DNA of 64,000 nucleotides from Altererythrobacter lutimaris (lineage in GTDB: Bacteria > Pseudomonadota > Alphaproteobacteria > Sphingomonadales > Sphingomonadaceae), in assembly GCF_013371495.1 (NCBI RefSeq), contig NZ_JABWTA010000001.1, positions 620,001 through 684,000 of the forward strand, read 5' to 3'. Positions 30,296-40,274 of this stretch are shown here, piece after piece; position 1 is the first letter of the stretch, and each line of letters opens with the position of its first letter. A program made the translations under genes and the position numbers. The notes under the pieces were generated by a model. It was not told where the DNA came from, did not search any database, and was given only the letters and a program-made list of their open reading frames with translations.

Positions 30296-30333
30296 CTCCG
30301 CATCGGATTTTTCAACTGTACCTGCGTAAGACA

Positions 30334-30363
30334 AAGGGCGGTAGTTTTAGCTATCGCCCTTTT
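30334..30363 (+). terminator. rho-independent terminator after korB
   Basis: The stem AAGGGCGGTAG / CTATCGCCCTT has one G-T wobble and loop TTTTAG, followed by a short T run. It lies about 40 bases after the korB stop. Confidence 0.8.
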
Positions 30364-30501
30364 CATTTCTGCGCCGAAGTCTATGAGTCTCAGACATAAT
30401 CAGGGCCGCTTAGGTTAAAACTGACGCTTTTGCAGTGAACGCGCTAGAGTGTTTACCGGGCGTGAAACGCATTTCTAACGACGGGGCGGCAACAGGGATC
30501 G

Positions 30502-31461
30502 ATGGACAATCTTACCCATAGCCTGTTTGGCGCATTAATGGGCCAGATGGGCCTCAAGAAGAAGACCGGCCTTGCCATGCCCGCGTTGATTATCGGCGCA
30601 AACCTGCCCGATGTTGATGCGACCTGCTTCTTCTGGCTCGATGGTGTGGAGCATCTCGGGTTTCGGCGCGGTATTACGCATGGCCCCATCGCTATGGTCG
30701 TGCTTCCCGCGATCCTTGCGTGGATATTGCTCACCTTTGACCGATGGCAGATACGCCGCGGGACGCGGCCGAAGAAGCGCCTGCCGGTTACCTTCAAATG
30801 GCTCTATCTGCTCAGCCTGATTGGTTGCCTTTCGCATCCTGCGCTTGACTGGCTCAATGTATACGGTGTCCGGCTGCTTGAGCCATTTTCGAGCCAGTGG
30901 TTCTATGGCGACACGCTGTTCATCATCGATGTGTGGCTGTGGATGCTGCTGGGCTTTGGCGTTTGGCATTCGCTCAATCATGAGAAAGAGAAGCTCGCCT
31001 GGGAGCGGACAGGCCGCATCTGGATGTATCTCAGCCTGATCTATATCGGCTTTAACGGCGTGATCAGCACCAGCACCGCTTATGGCGGCTCAGCCGATCG
31101 CAAGCCTGACGAAGTGATTTCGAGCCCCGTTGTCTTCCGGTTCTGGGAACGCGAAGTCATGTGGCGCGAAGGCCGCGTCTGGTGGTTTGCCCAGCACGAT
31201 TTCTTCAACAACACGCGCGAGAGCAAGTTTGCTGTCCGCAGTCTGTGCTCGCGCTCGGCAATCGACCGTGCTGCTCAAGCGACCAGTGAAGGGCGAGCCT
31301 ACATGTTCTGGTCGCGCGCGCCGGTCGCTGAACGGTCAGCCGACGGAACCATCGTTGTACGCGATGCGCGTTTCTATGACCCACGGGCGAGGGGGAACTT
31401 CGAAGTCTCGATCCCCGAATTGCAATGTGTGGACCTGGGTGAGGAACCGCGAGGGCAGTAG
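30502..31461 (+). CDS. YdjM-like membrane metal-dependent hydrolase
   Basis: A 319-residue protein of the DUF457/YdjM group, a membrane family annotated as metal-dependent hydrolase. The N-terminal MDNLTHSLFGALMGQMGL, the IGANLPDVDA and RRGITHG motifs and LSHPALDWLN give the set of His and Asp expected to bind metal. About four membrane helices lie in residues 50-200, and a soluble C-terminal part with a Cys pair region (SLCSRSA, LQCVDLG) follows. The YdjM family has been linked to the SOS response in E. coli. No LexA site was seen here. Confidence 0.8.
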   Translation: MDNLTHSLFGALMGQMGLKKKTGLAMPALIIGANLPDVDATCFFWLDGVEHLGFRRGITHGPIAMVVLPAILAWILLTFDRWQIRRGTRPKKRLPVTFKWLYLLSLIGCLSHPALDWLNVYGVRLLEPFSSQWFYGDTLFIIDVWLWMLLGFGVWHSLNHEKEKLAWERTGRIWMYLSLIYIGFNGVISTSTAYGGSADRKPDEVISSPVVFRFWEREVMWREGRVWWFAQHDFFNNTRESKFAVRSLCSRSAIDRAAQATSEGRAYMFWSRAPVAERSADGTIVVRDARFYDPRARGNFEVSIPELQCVDLGEEPRGQ

Positions 31462-31491
31462 CCTCGTTCACTCCCTCACAAAGGGAGCATA

Positions 31492-32883
31492 ATGTCCAAA
31501 CCACAAATAGTCTGGCTTCGCCGCGATCTCCGCATTGCTGACAACCCTGCGCTGTATCATGCAGCGAAGGAGGGCCCGGTGGTCGCGATCTATGTGCTCG
31601 ATGACGAAGCGGCAGGGCATCACGCCTATGGCGGCGCATCAAGAGTGTGGCTCCATTACGCGCTCGAGGACCTGCAAACGAGCTTCGGCAAACACAATGC
31701 GAAGATTGTCCTGCGGCGCGGCGATGCTGTCGAAGAACTGGCCGCGATTGCGAACGACATGGGCGCGGACACAGTTCACGCGAACCGGCACTACGAACCT
31801 TGGTGGAGGAAGGCTCAAGGCGCGCTGGTGGAAAAGCTCGATCTGAAGCTTTACGATGGCAACTATTTGCTACCGCCGGGCTCGGTCACAACAGGGTCGG
31901 GCGATCCCTATAAGATTTACACGCCGTTCTCGAAAGCGACGCTGGAGAAGCTTCCGCCGCGCGATGTTTTGCCCGAACCGGAGACGCTATCCTCGCCGGA
32001 TAACTGGCCGCAAGGCGATACGCTGGAAGACTGGCAGCTGCTGCCAACCGATCCCGATTGGGCGAAAGGTATCGAGGATCATTGGGAATTCACTCAAGAG
32101 TCCGCGCATGACCGGCTCGAGTGGTGGGAAGGGCATATTGCGGAGTATGATGACGCGCGCAATCTGCCGTCGGTCGACAAGGTGTCGCAGCTCTCGCCTT
32201 ATCTCCATTTCGGTCAGATTAGTCCGGTACAGATATGGCACGAGCTTAAGGACAAGCGCAGTCAGGGCTGGACGACATTCGAGAAAGAGCTGATCTGGCG
32301 CGATTATGCGCAGAACGTGATCTGCCAGTTTCCGTCCTACGCCAGCGAGAGCTATCGCGAAGGGTGGGATGATGAGATGGACTGGCGCGACCCTCATAAG
32401 GATGACGAAGCCGCGCGCGATCTCGAGGCTTGGCAACAAGGACGCACGGGATATCCCATCGTCGATGCCGGGATGCGCCAGCTCTGGCAAACAGGCTGGA
32501 TGCACAACCGCGTTCGCATGATCACAGCGAGCTTCCTCATCAAGCACCTGCTGATCCACTGGCGGCACGGCGAGCAATGGTTCTGGGACACGCTTGTCGA
32601 TGCTGACCTCGCGAGCAATGCGACAAATTGGCAATGGGTCGCGGGGACAGGCGTTGATTCCAACATGTTTAGCCGGATCATGGCGCCGCTCAGCCAGAGC
32701 GAGAAATTCGATGCGGCGGAATACATTCGAACTTACGTGCCTGAACTGGCCGGGTTGGATGAGCCCTACATCCATGATCCTGAAGAGCATGGCTGCTTGC
32801 CGGAAGATTATCCGGCCAAGATCATCGGCCACCGTGAAGCACGCGAACGTGCTCTGTCGGTTTACCAGGATTTCAAGAACTAG
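31492..32883 (+). CDS. phrB: deoxyribodipyrimidine photolyase
   Basis: Light-driven repair of cyclobutane pyrimidine dimers with FAD and an antenna cofactor. The 463 residues start with PQIVWLRRDLRIADNPAL. The FAD domain has LSPYLHFGQISP, ELIWRDYAQNVICQFPSY, TGYPIVDAGMRQLWQTGWMHNR split over two motifs, and LVDADLASNATNWQW with DSNMFSRIMAPLSQ. It follows the YdjM-like gene by 30 bases and may be cotranscribed. Confidence 0.95.
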   Translation: MSKPQIVWLRRDLRIADNPALYHAAKEGPVVAIYVLDDEAAGHHAYGGASRVWLHYALEDLQTSFGKHNAKIVLRRGDAVEELAAIANDMGADTVHANRHYEPWWRKAQGALVEKLDLKLYDGNYLLPPGSVTTGSGDPYKIYTPFSKATLEKLPPRDVLPEPETLSSPDNWPQGDTLEDWQLLPTDPDWAKGIEDHWEFTQESAHDRLEWWEGHIAEYDDARNLPSVDKVSQLSPYLHFGQISPVQIWHELKDKRSQGWTTFEKELIWRDYAQNVICQFPSYASESYREGWDDEMDWRDPHKDDEAARDLEAWQQGRTGYPIVDAGMRQLWQTGWMHNRVRMITASFLIKHLLIHWRHGEQWFWDTLVDADLASNATNWQWVAGTGVDSNMFSRIMAPLSQSEKFDAAEYIRTYVPELAGLDEPYIHDPEEHGCLPEDYPAKIIGHREARERALSVYQDFKN

Positions 32884-32980
32884 AACCGCGCATTGCACCA
32901 GTACTGGCGCTTGCAGATTGGACTTCGCACGCTCTAAGGGACGCTTGAATGCGCCAAATGCTGGCAAAGGGAGAGATCGC

Positions 32981-34168
32981 ATGCGGGGTATCGTTTTTGC
33001 AGGAGTGGCGGCGCTGGCGCTCACCGGCTGCACATTTGGCGCAGCTGATGGCGCCATTGACACAGCGCCTGTTCTAGAGGCTCCGCAACTTGTTATACCT
33101 CCGCAGCGTGATCCGTCAGAGCTGCAAGTCTTGTTCTGGGATAGCCCGACCCGCGAGGCGCGCTTCCGCGCAATGGAAAGCTGGTTTGCAGGCCATGAAG
33201 TGCCTGCCGCTCTATCGCCGCGCGCTTTGCCGACCGGAGAGCCGCTGAGCGCTGACATCACCGCAAAGATCCAGACCTACATGGCCGAAACCAATGCCGC
33301 AGGCGTGATGGTCCTGCAGAATGGGCAGGTTCGCTTCGAGCAATATGCGCTAGGTTTTGACAAGGAGCAGCGCTGGACGAGTTTCTCCGTCGCAAAAAGT
33401 TTCACTTCGACATTGCTGGGCGCAGCGATCCATGACGGTTTTATCGGCAGCCTGGAAGACCCGGTAACTGCTTACATTCCCGAGCTTGCCGGATCGGCCT
33501 ATGACGGCGTGACTGTGGAACAGCTTGCGACCATGACCAGCGGTGTTGCTTGGAACGAGAGCTACACCGATCCGAACAGTGACGTCGCGCAGATGAACCG
33601 CTTTGTTCTGGAATATGGCCCTGATGCGATTGTCGAGCAGATGAAGCGCTTGGAGCGTGAAGCGCCGGCCGGCGAGAAGTTCGTTTACAAAACGGGCGAG
33701 ACCAATCTCATCGGGGTGCTGGTCGAAAACGCCGTCGGACTGCCGCTGGCTGTCTATGCGCAGACAAAAATTGTTGAGCCAGCAGGCTTTGAAGGCGGCC
33801 TTTTCTGGATGGTCGATCCGCGCGGTGGAAGCATCGGCGGGTGCTGTCTCTCGATCCGCTTGTCGGACTATGCGCGCTTCGGGCAATTCGCGCTCGAAGG
33901 TGGAGGGGATGTTGTCCCTGAAGGCTGGTTTGCAGAAGCAGGCGATTCAAAGGTCGATTTTGGCGACACCAGCTTCGGCTATGGCTACCAATGGTGGACA
34001 TACCCCAAGGGTCACTACGGCGCCCAAGGCATCTTCGGGCAAGCGATCACCATCGTGCCGGAGAAGAACCTCGTCGTTGCAGTGGTCAGCAATTGGCCCG
34101 TCGCCAGCAGCAATGACTTGCGCCGGCCATGGATCGTTCTGGTGGATGAGATAGCAACAGCGAACTGA
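32981..34168 (+). CDS. class C beta-lactamase-like serine hydrolase lipoprotein
   Basis: A 395-residue exported member of the beta-lactamase/penicillin-binding-related serine hydrolases. A lipobox LTGC occurs at residues 14-17 of MRGIVFAGVAALALTGC. The catalytic SxxK is SVAKSFTS, and a second motif is YKTGETN, in place of the usual YxN. The C-terminal region GYGYQWWTYPKGHYGAQGI carries the HxG-like site. I start at 32981, where AAAGGGAGAG precedes the ATG. The longer reading runs antisense to no gene but through the phrB 3' end. More likely an esterase or peptidase than a resistance enzyme. Confidence 0.85.
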   Translation: MRGIVFAGVAALALTGCTFGAADGAIDTAPVLEAPQLVIPPQRDPSELQVLFWDSPTREARFRAMESWFAGHEVPAALSPRALPTGEPLSADITAKIQTYMAETNAAGVMVLQNGQVRFEQYALGFDKEQRWTSFSVAKSFTSTLLGAAIHDGFIGSLEDPVTAYIPELAGSAYDGVTVEQLATMTSGVAWNESYTDPNSDVAQMNRFVLEYGPDAIVEQMKRLEREAPAGEKFVYKTGETNLIGVLVENAVGLPLAVYAQTKIVEPAGFEGGLFWMVDPRGGSIGGCCLSIRLSDYARFGQFALEGGGDVVPEGWFAEAGDSKVDFGDTSFGYGYQWWTYPKGHYGAQGIFGQAITIVPEKNLVVAVVSNWPVASSNDLRRPWIVLVDEIATAN

Positions 34169-34186
34169 GCGCTGCTGAAGCTCGCT

Positions 34187-34534
34187 TTAGATCGCTGCGC
34201 GGCGCACGCCTGTGTTCGAGTAACGCTGCAGAATGTTGTCATGCACGATCGGGCTCAGGAGCTCGGTGAACGCACAGCCAACGATGCAGTTGTCCCACCA
34301 CACGACCTGAGCTTGCAGGGACTCAAGTCCCGGAAGTGTCAGCCAGCACACCTGACCCTCATGCATGCGGTTGATCGACGCCGCTGAGAAGCCGGAGATC
34401 GACAGATCATGCACCACGCTCTGGAAAGCGCGGCCGCCAGACGCACGAAGCGTTGCCGGAATGGTGAGTTTGGTCCGCGGCGCGCAGCGGTCTTCCTGCG
34501 CGGCGATGTGATAGCGATCCTGAGTGCTATTCAT
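34187..34534 (-). CDS. PilZ domain protein (c-di-GMP receptor)
   Basis: A single-domain PilZ protein of 115 residues. Both c-di-GMP contacts are intact: RCAPR (RxxxR) near residue 16 and DLSISG (DxSxxG) near residue 43. The strand VVWWDNCIVGCAF completes the barrel. An AGAGGT lies just before the ATG. It stands alone, convergent with the serine hydrolase. It could tie envelope or motility functions to c-di-GMP; the partner is unknown. Confidence 0.88.
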   Translation of the reverse strand: MNSTQDRYHIAAQEDRCAPRTKLTIPATLRASGGRAFQSVVHDLSISGFSAASINRMHEGQVCWLTLPGLESLQAQVVWWDNCIVGCAFTELLSPIVHDNILQRYSNTGVRRAAI

Positions 34535-34670
34535 GACAAAACCTCTTCGAGCTTTGAAAGCTTTACCAGATGCGGGACTTTTCCCGATCTTGGCGCTTTC
34601 ATGCGCGCGAGAAGGTTACTGGCGCACTCCCAAAGAGAGTTAATTCAGCCTTTACGACGATTTTTCGCCG

Positions 34671-35387
34671 CTATTTCTGGACACGTTCGCGGTGCTGATT
34701 GGGGAAGTCCTCACTCAGCAGGGCGACGATACGGTCTGCAACCGCTTCTGGCGGTTTGACTGTCTCAGGGTCTTCGCCCGGATAGGCTCTGGCGCGCATG
34801 TCCGTGCGAGTGGCGCCAGGGTCGAGGATCGCAACCTTGATATCGCCAAGCTTTTCCGTCTCTTGCGCATAAGAGCTCAAAAGATTGTCGAAGGCCGCTT
34901 TAGTCGAGCCATAGGCGGACCAGAAGGCGCGCGGATCAGCCCCAACACTGCTTGTCAGGCCTATAATGCGCGCGGATTCTGCCCGCTTGAGCATCGGATC
35001 CAGACTTGCGAGGAGCGCCTGTGTCGCGACGACATTCGTCATCAGCGCCTTGGTGTACTGCTTGCCGTCAATCTGCGTCACTGGCGACAGATGGGGCAGA
35101 TAGGCCGCGTTGAGGATCAGATAATCGAGCGTATCCCAACGTCCGGCGATGGCGGCTGACAAGCGGCCGATGCTTTCGCCTTCAGATAAATCCAGCGGTG
35201 CGATAGTCGCACTGCCGCCCGCATCGTGGATTTCGTCCTCAACCGCTTCCAGCGCTTTGACGTCACGCGCGACCAGGATCACTTGCGCGCCTTCAGCTGC
35301 AAGCGCCCTTGCCGTCGCTGCGCCAATGCCTTTGCTGGCGCCTGTGACAAGCGCGAGCTTGCCGTCAAATTTGCCTTCATTTGCCAT
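34671..35387 (-). CDS. short-chain dehydrogenase downstream of purF
   Basis: A 238-residue SDR with TGASKGIGAATARALAAEGA, the NAG variant LILNAAYLP, and the catalytic SSVGADPRAFWSAYGSTKAA (Ser, Tyr, Lys). The C-terminus DPGATRTDMRARAYPGEDP is seen in a group of SDRs common in alphaproteobacteria. The ATG at 35387 begins 2 bases after the purF stop, so the two are cotranscribed. Substrate unknown. Confidence 0.87.
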   Translation of the reverse strand: MANEGKFDGKLALVTGASKGIGAATARALAAEGAQVILVARDVKALEAVEDEIHDAGGSATIAPLDLSEGESIGRLSAAIAGRWDTLDYLILNAAYLPHLSPVTQIDGKQYTKALMTNVVATQALLASLDPMLKRAESARIIGLTSSVGADPRAFWSAYGSTKAAFDNLLSSYAQETEKLGDIKVAILDPGATRTDMRARAYPGEDPETVKPPEAVADRIVALLSEDFPNQHRERVQK

Positions 35388-35389
35388 GG

Positions 35390-36862
35390 TTATGCTGGCT
35401 CGTGTTCGTGAAATGAGAGTTGCGCTGCGTCTTGCTCGGCATTGTTCAAATCGGTGAGCGGTGTGGGGTATTCGCCCGTGAAACACGCATCACAGAATTG
35501 CGGGCAACCTTTCGAGCGGCTGTCAGCGCCCACCGCACGATAAAGCCCGTCGATCGACACAAATGCCAAGCTGTCTGCACGGATGAAGTCACGCATCGGT
35601 TCAACATCCATGCGCGCTGCAAGTAGCTTGCTACGCTCAGGCGTATCAACACCGTAGAAGCAGCTATGCGCGGTAGGCGGGCTTGCGACACGGAAGTGAA
35701 CTTCTTTCGCGCCTGCTTCACGCATCATCTCGACGATCTTCATGGACGTCGTCCCGCGCACGATGGAGTCGTCGATGAGGACGATCCGCTTGCCTTCGAC
35801 CAGCCCGCGATTGGCATTGTGCTTGCGCTTTACGCCTGAATGGCGCGCGCCGTCCGATGGCTGAATGAAAGTCCGCCCCACATAGTGCGAGCGGATAATG
35901 CCAAGCTCGAACGGGAGGCCTGAACGCGCGGCAAAGCCGATTGCTGCGGGAACACCGCTATCGGGGACAGGCACGACCAGGTCTGCGTCCGCTGGCGCTT
36001 CTTCAGCAAGCTGCTCGCCAATGGCCTTGCGCGCTTCATAGACCGAGCGGCCCGCGAAGAAGGAATCGGGACGGCTGAAATAGACATGCTCAAAGATGCA
36101 AGGGCGCGGATTTGCTGTTCCGAAGGGATGCAGCGATTCAATCTGGCCATCGTGTGACACGCGGACAAGCTCGCCCGGTTCGACTTCACGTATGAATTCA
36201 GCGCCAACCACATCGAACGCCACTGTCTCACTGGCAAACACGACTGCATCACCCATTCTGCCCATCACGAGCGGACGAATGCCAAGCGCATCGCGGCAAG
36301 CGATCATACCTTCCGGTGTCATCACGATGAGAGCGAATGCACCTTCCACCAGACGCAAGGCATCGACCAGACGGTCGACGAGTGTCGGATAACGGCTTGT
36401 CGCGACCAAGTGGATGATGACTTCCGTGTCCGACGTCGACTGGAAGATCGCGCCACGCTTGACCAGGTCTTTCTTCAGCGCGTGCGCGTTCGAGATATTG
36501 CCGTTATGCGCAATGGCAAAACCGCCGCTTGCCAAATCAGCGTAAAGCGGCTGCACATTGCGAAGGCCTGCGCCGCCCGTTGTCGAATAGCGGACATGGC
36601 CCGCAGCCATGGAGCCGGGCAGCTCGTCTATGGCTTCCTTGCTGGAAAAATTCTCAGCCACATGGCCAAGCCCGCGGCGCGACACGAAATGCTTGCCATC
36701 AAAGCTGGTGATGCCGGCTGCTTCCTGGCCGCGATGCTGCAACGCATGCAGACCCAAGGCGGTCGCAGCAGCCGCGTCCGACGCGTTGATCGCGCCAAAC
36801 ACGCCGCACTCTTCGCGCAGCTTGTCGCCGTGCTCATCATAAAACGGATGCATCACATTCAT
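35390..36862 (-). CDS. purF: amidophosphoribosyltransferase PurF
   Basis: Catalyses the first step of de novo purine synthesis. The 490 residues match the B. subtilis-type enzyme: a propeptide of about 18 residues precedes the catalytic CGVFG, glutaminase motifs HRGQEAAGI and GGFAIAHNGNISN follow, and the PRPP site is IVLIDDSIVRGTTS. Cysteines in KGCPQFCDACFTGEYP and in the region of HSCFYGVDTPE are as in the [4Fe-4S] form. ATGs occur at 36862 and 36853. It is divergent from lolC. Confidence 0.96.
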   Translation of the reverse strand: MNVMHPFYDEHGDKLREECGVFGAINASDAAAATALGLHALQHRGQEAAGITSFDGKHFVSRRGLGHVAENFSSKEAIDELPGSMAAGHVRYSTTGGAGLRNVQPLYADLASGGFAIAHNGNISNAHALKKDLVKRGAIFQSTSDTEVIIHLVATSRYPTLVDRLVDALRLVEGAFALIVMTPEGMIACRDALGIRPLVMGRMGDAVVFASETVAFDVVGAEFIREVEPGELVRVSHDGQIESLHPFGTANPRPCIFEHVYFSRPDSFFAGRSVYEARKAIGEQLAEEAPADADLVVPVPDSGVPAAIGFAARSGLPFELGIIRSHYVGRTFIQPSDGARHSGVKRKHNANRGLVEGKRIVLIDDSIVRGTTSMKIVEMMREAGAKEVHFRVASPPTAHSCFYGVDTPERSKLLAARMDVEPMRDFIRADSLAFVSIDGLYRAVGADSRSKGCPQFCDACFTGEYPTPLTDLNNAEQDAAQLSFHEHEPA

Positions 36863-37047
36863 GGCCGAGCCTGCCCGCTGCTCTGAAGACCAAATCTGGC
36901 CGGTTGCCGTGGTGCGCTCCCAATGGCGGTGTTACGGTCCAATTACAAGGGTCGAGGCTGTGCAATGCCAACCTTTTCGCATTGCCGCAGCGGATCGCGG
37001 CCCCTACATGCTGTGTTCAGGACCAACAGCCAAAAGACATCCTTATT

Positions 37048-38289
37048 TTGATCCTCTCACCTTTCGAATGGATGATTGCAAAGCGCTACCTCTTGCCGGG
37101 CAAGGGGGAGGCATTCATCGCGCTTGTCGCCGGGATCAGTGTGGGCGTTGTCATGTTGAGTGTCGCGATGCTGGTTGTCGTAATGAGCGTCATGAACGGC
37201 TTTCGCGCAGAGCTGCTCGACAAGATCGTTGGCTTGAATGGTCATGCGATTGTTCAAGGCTATGGCGATCGCTTGCCGAACTGGGAAGAAATCCTCGAAG
37301 ACATCGAAGCCACACCGCGCGTGGTTGAAGCGAACCCGCTGATCGAAAAGCCGCTGCTGGTGAGCTTTAATGGGCGTGTGCAGAATATCGTTGTGCGCGG
37401 GAACACCGCGGAAGACATTGAGGCGCTTGAGGACAAAGTCCTCCTCGGCAGCATGGAAACGCTTCAGCCGGACAACAACACCGTGGCGATTGGTTCGCGG
37501 CTTGCTCAGAATATTGGCGCGCGTGTCGGTGACACGATCACTATCCTCAATCCGCAAGGGCGCACGACGCCGTTCGGGACAATGCCGCGACAGATCGGCT
37601 ACACCATCGGAGCGATCTTCGAAGTCGGCATCTACGATTACGACCAGACCTTCGTCGTCATGCCGATCCCCGATGCGCAGACATTGCTTCTGCTCGGCGA
37701 TTCCGTGCCCATGATCGAAGTGAAGGTCGATGATCCTGACGAAGTGCGCGAGATCATGGCGCCGATCGAAGAGAAGCTCGCTGGGCGCGCGGTGGTCAAC
37801 GATTGGCAGACCATCAACGCGACTTTGTTCGAAGCGCTTCAGGTCGAGCGCGTGGCGATGTTCTTTGCGCTCAGCATCATGGTGCTGGTGGCCGCGTTCA
37901 ACATCCTGTCGAGCCTGGTCATGCTTGTCCGTGCCAAGACTCGCGACATTGCGATCATGCGGACCATGGGCGCGACACGGAAGAGCTTGCTCAAGATATT
38001 TGTGACAACAGGCTTTACTGTTGGCGCGATCGGGACAGTTGCCGGCCTTATTCTCGGCTTCATCATCCTCACTTTCCGCCAGCAGATCGTGAAAGCGATG
38101 GAGTTCCTGTTCGGCGTGGAGCTGTGGGACCCGACGATCCGCTTTCTCAACACACTGCCGTCGCGCACGGACCCGGTTGAAGTGGCCGGGATCGTAGCGC
38201 TTGCGCTTGTGCTGAGCTTCCTTGCAACGCTCTATCCTGCGCTCAAGGCGTCCAGCACAGATCCGGTGCAGGTGCTGCGCTATGAATGA
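37048..38289 (+). CDS. lolC: lipoprotein-releasing ABC transporter permease LolC/LolE
   Basis: Inner membrane subunit of the Lol system that extracts lipoproteins for transfer to the outer membrane. With a TTG start at 37048 it has 413 residues and begins [21 protein letters not shown], as other LolC proteins do after their first Met. Four membrane helices are present (about 25-50, 270-295, 320-345 and 375-400) with a large periplasmic domain between the first two ([19 protein letters not shown]). Longer readings add unconserved residues. It overlaps lolD by 8 bases. A single permease gene suggests a homodimer. Confidence 0.92.
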   Translation: MILSPFEWMIAKRYLLPGKGEAFIALVAGISVGVVMLSVAMLVVVMSVMNGFRAELLDKIVGLNGHAIVQGYGDRLPNWEEILEDIEATPRVVEANPLIEKPLLVSFNGRVQNIVVRGNTAEDIEALEDKVLLGSMETLQPDNNTVAIGSRLAQNIGARVGDTITILNPQGRTTPFGTMPRQIGYTIGAIFEVGIYDYDQTFVVMPIPDAQTLLLLGDSVPMIEVKVDDPDEVREIMAPIEEKLAGRAVVNDWQTINATLFEALQVERVAMFFALSIMVLVAAFNILSSLVMLVRAKTRDIAIMRTMGATRKSLLKIFVTTGFTVGAIGTVAGLILGFIILTFRQQIVKAMEFLFGVELWDPTIRFLNTLPSRTDPVEVAGIVALALVLSFLATLYPALKASSTDPVQVLRYE

Positions 38290-38968
38290 CGTTAATGCGA
38301 CACCGGTCGCTGCGCTGACTGACCTCAAACGCAGCTTCACCCAAGGCGAGACGACCATCCACGTCCTGCGCGGCGTGAACCTGCTGATCATGCCGGGCGA
38401 GATTGTTGCGCTGTTGGGACCATCGGGTTCAGGAAAATCTACGCTGCTCCAAGCGGTCGGCCTACTTGAAGGCGGCTTTTCCGGCCAGATCGCAATTGGC
38501 GGCGTAGAAGCAAGCGCGCTCGCATCCGCTGAACGTACTACATTACGGCGCGAGAATCTCGGCTTTGTCTACCAGTTCCACCATCTGCTGCCGGACTTCA
38601 ATGCGCGCGAGAATGTGGTCATGCCTCAAATGATCGCTGGAACCCGCCGCGCCGAGGCGGAAGAACGTGCCGAGGAATTACTCAGCTCGCTCGGTCTTGC
38701 ACAAAGGCTTGAGCACCGGCCGAGCCAGCTTTCCGGAGGCGAACAGCAGCGTGTTGCCGTTGCCCGCGCACTTGCGAACCGTCCGCGCCTTGTCCTTGCC
38801 GACGAGCCAACCGGCAATCTCGATGAGGCCACGTCGGAACGCGTGCTCGAACAGTTCCTCGAGCTCGTCCGGGGCGAGGGCAGTGCCGCTTTGATCGCGA
38901 CCCATAACGAGCGCTTGGCCGCCAAGATGGACCGAGTGGTTCGCTTGCATGATGGTGTGCTGGAATAG
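38282..38968 (+). CDS. lolD: lipoprotein-releasing ABC transporter ATPase LolD
   Basis: The 228-residue ATPase partner of the Lol permease. Walker [11 protein letters not shown]-loop [16 protein letters not shown] (typical LolD), signature [10 protein letters not shown] and Walker [13 protein letters not shown] are all present. The ATG at 38282 lies inside the last codons of lolC, so translation is coupled. The earlier ATG at 38222 is out of context within lolC. Confidence 0.96.
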   Translation: MNDVNATPVAALTDLKRSFTQGETTIHVLRGVNLLIMPGEIVALLGPSGSGKSTLLQAVGLLEGGFSGQIAIGGVEASALASAERTTLRRENLGFVYQFHHLLPDFNARENVVMPQMIAGTRRAEAEERAEELLSSLGLAQRLEHRPSQLSGGEQQRVAVARALANRPRLVLADEPTGNLDEATSERVLEQFLELVRGEGSAALIATHNERLAAKMDRVVRLHDGVLE

Positions 38969-39008
38969 CCTTGCGGCGATCCCTACATCAGGCAGGAAAG
39001 GAATTTCC

Positions 39009-39488
39009 ATGACCACCATTGCCGATTTCACAGTCACCACCAATCGCGGTGAGGAACTCGACCTTGCAACCAAGAAAGGCAAAGTCCTGCTCGCTGTGAA
39101 CACTGCGAGCAAATGCGGCTTCACGCCGCAATATGACGGCTTGGAAGAGCTCTACCAGAAGTACAAGGACAAGGATTTCGAAGTCCTCGGCTTCCCTTGC
39201 AACCAGTTTGGTGCGCAGGAACCGGGCAGTGCCGATGAAATCGCCGAGTTCTGCAAGATCAATTTCGGTGTGACCTTCCCGCTGATGGAGAAGGTAGACG
39301 TCAACGGGCCGGATGCGTCGCCTCTGTTCGACTGGATGAAGCGCGAGGCCAAAGGGATCATGGGCACGACCGCGATCAAATGGAATTTCACGAAATTCCT
39401 GATCGACCGTGAAGGCAATGTCGTGAAGCGCTATGGTTCAGGCGACAAGCCCTCGATGATCGCGAAGGATATCGAAAAGCTGCTGTAA
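39009..39488 (+). CDS. glutathione peroxidase, Cys type
   Basis: A 159-residue thiol peroxidase that reduces hydroperoxides. The active site NTASKCGFTPQYDGLE has Cys instead of selenocysteine. The conserved GFPCNQFGAQEPG and KWNFTKFLIDREG complete the Cys/Gln/Trp set, with a second Cys (FPCNQF) at the usual resolving position. AGGAAAGGA precedes the ATG at 39009. It is 40 bases downstream of lolD. Confidence 0.92.
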   Translation: MTTIADFTVTTNRGEELDLATKKGKVLLAVNTASKCGFTPQYDGLEELYQKYKDKDFEVLGFPCNQFGAQEPGSADEIAEFCKINFGVTFPLMEKVDVNGPDASPLFDWMKREAKGIMGTTAIKWNFTKFLIDREGNVVKRYGSGDKPSMIAKDIEKLL

Positions 39489-39533
39489 CTTTTACCAGGG
39501 ATCGCGCGAACCCGTCCATGAAGGAGATGGTTC

Positions 39534-39857
39534 GTGCTGCTGCAATCGATCAATGCCTGCTTGCTGATGATTGGCGCTGAATTTGGCGTCAATCCTTACA
39601 TCTTCGCAGCGATCTATGTTGGCTCGACCCCTGTTTTTCTGGGCGCACTTGCATGGCTGATCAGCAGCGCCAAAGCGGGGCGCTCGATCGCGACGCCTGC
39701 AGTCGTTTCTGCTGCGAGCTTCATGGCATCCTATGTGTATTTGGCCATTGCCGGAGAGGGCTTGCCTCTATGGGTTTGGCTGGTAGCCGGCATTGTGGTG
39801 AGCTTTGGTGGTTACTCAACCTTCAGGAGCGCCAGGCGTCAGATCGCTTATGCCTAG
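39534..39857 (+). CDS. small hypothetical membrane protein
   Basis: Unrecognised 107-residue protein with three membrane segments (near 5-17, 23-44, and 55-93 as a pair). It starts with GTG at 39534 preceded by GGAG. It follows the glutathione peroxidase by about 45 bases. Composition is similar to its neighbours, unlike the AT-rich small genes elsewhere in the window. Confidence 0.6.
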   Translation: MLLQSINACLLMIGAEFGVNPYIFAAIYVGSTPVFLGALAWLISSAKAGRSIATPAVVSAASFMASYVYLAIAGEGLPLWVWLVAGIVVSFGGYSTFRSARRQIAYA

Positions 39858-39874
39858 TGAAATAGCTGTTTCGC

Positions 39875-40165
39875 TTACTTCCAATGCCACCGAAGAGGTT
39901 TGGTAGCCTCGCGAACCAATTTGCCTTTGGCTTCCAGATCGAGCTGAACGGTCTTTGCCCACCATCCGGCTGTTTCACCGCTCGGGAAAAGTCCATCGCT
40001 CAGATGAAGTTTCACGGCATCGCGCGTTTCCGCCTGAGTGAGGCCGGGGCAAGCCTTGGGAAGAGCTTTCTCGAAGGCTTGCAGCATGTCGGCATATTTC
40101 GCCGCATTGACCCGGCTTTTGCGGCCCGGCGTATTCACGTTCTCTACTTCGACCATGTCGCTCAT
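39875..40165 (-). CDS. DUF6958 family protein
   Basis: A 96-residue cytosolic protein I recognise as a DUF6958 member. It has VENVNTPGRKSRVNAAKYADM, PGLTQAETRDAVKLHL and the ending GWWAKTVQLDLEAKGKLVRE then TKPLRWH. The fold looks like a winged helix, similar to sequences found next to mercuric or stress genes in other bacteria, but no function is established. It is divergent from dnaE. Confidence 0.75.
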   Translation of the reverse strand: MSDMVEVENVNTPGRKSRVNAAKYADMLQAFEKALPKACPGLTQAETRDAVKLHLSDGLFPSGETAGWWAKTVQLDLEAKGKLVREATKPLRWHWK

Positions 40166-40274
40166 GGGCTTCTCCCATCTCTCAGCATTTGGTTCTTCTA
40201 CGGATCCACCGCCTTTTCCCCAATCCTGCTGTTGCAGAACTTGAACCTTCGTAGAGGTAGCCTAACGTAAATTT

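Noticed and set aside
32594..32980. Long N-terminal extension of the serine hydrolase
   Set aside because: This region is the 3' part of phrB in another frame. The lipoprotein signal begins exactly at 32981.
36861..37328. 155-codon frame between purF and lolC
   Set aside because: Overlaps the lolC coding region in another frame and has no family features.
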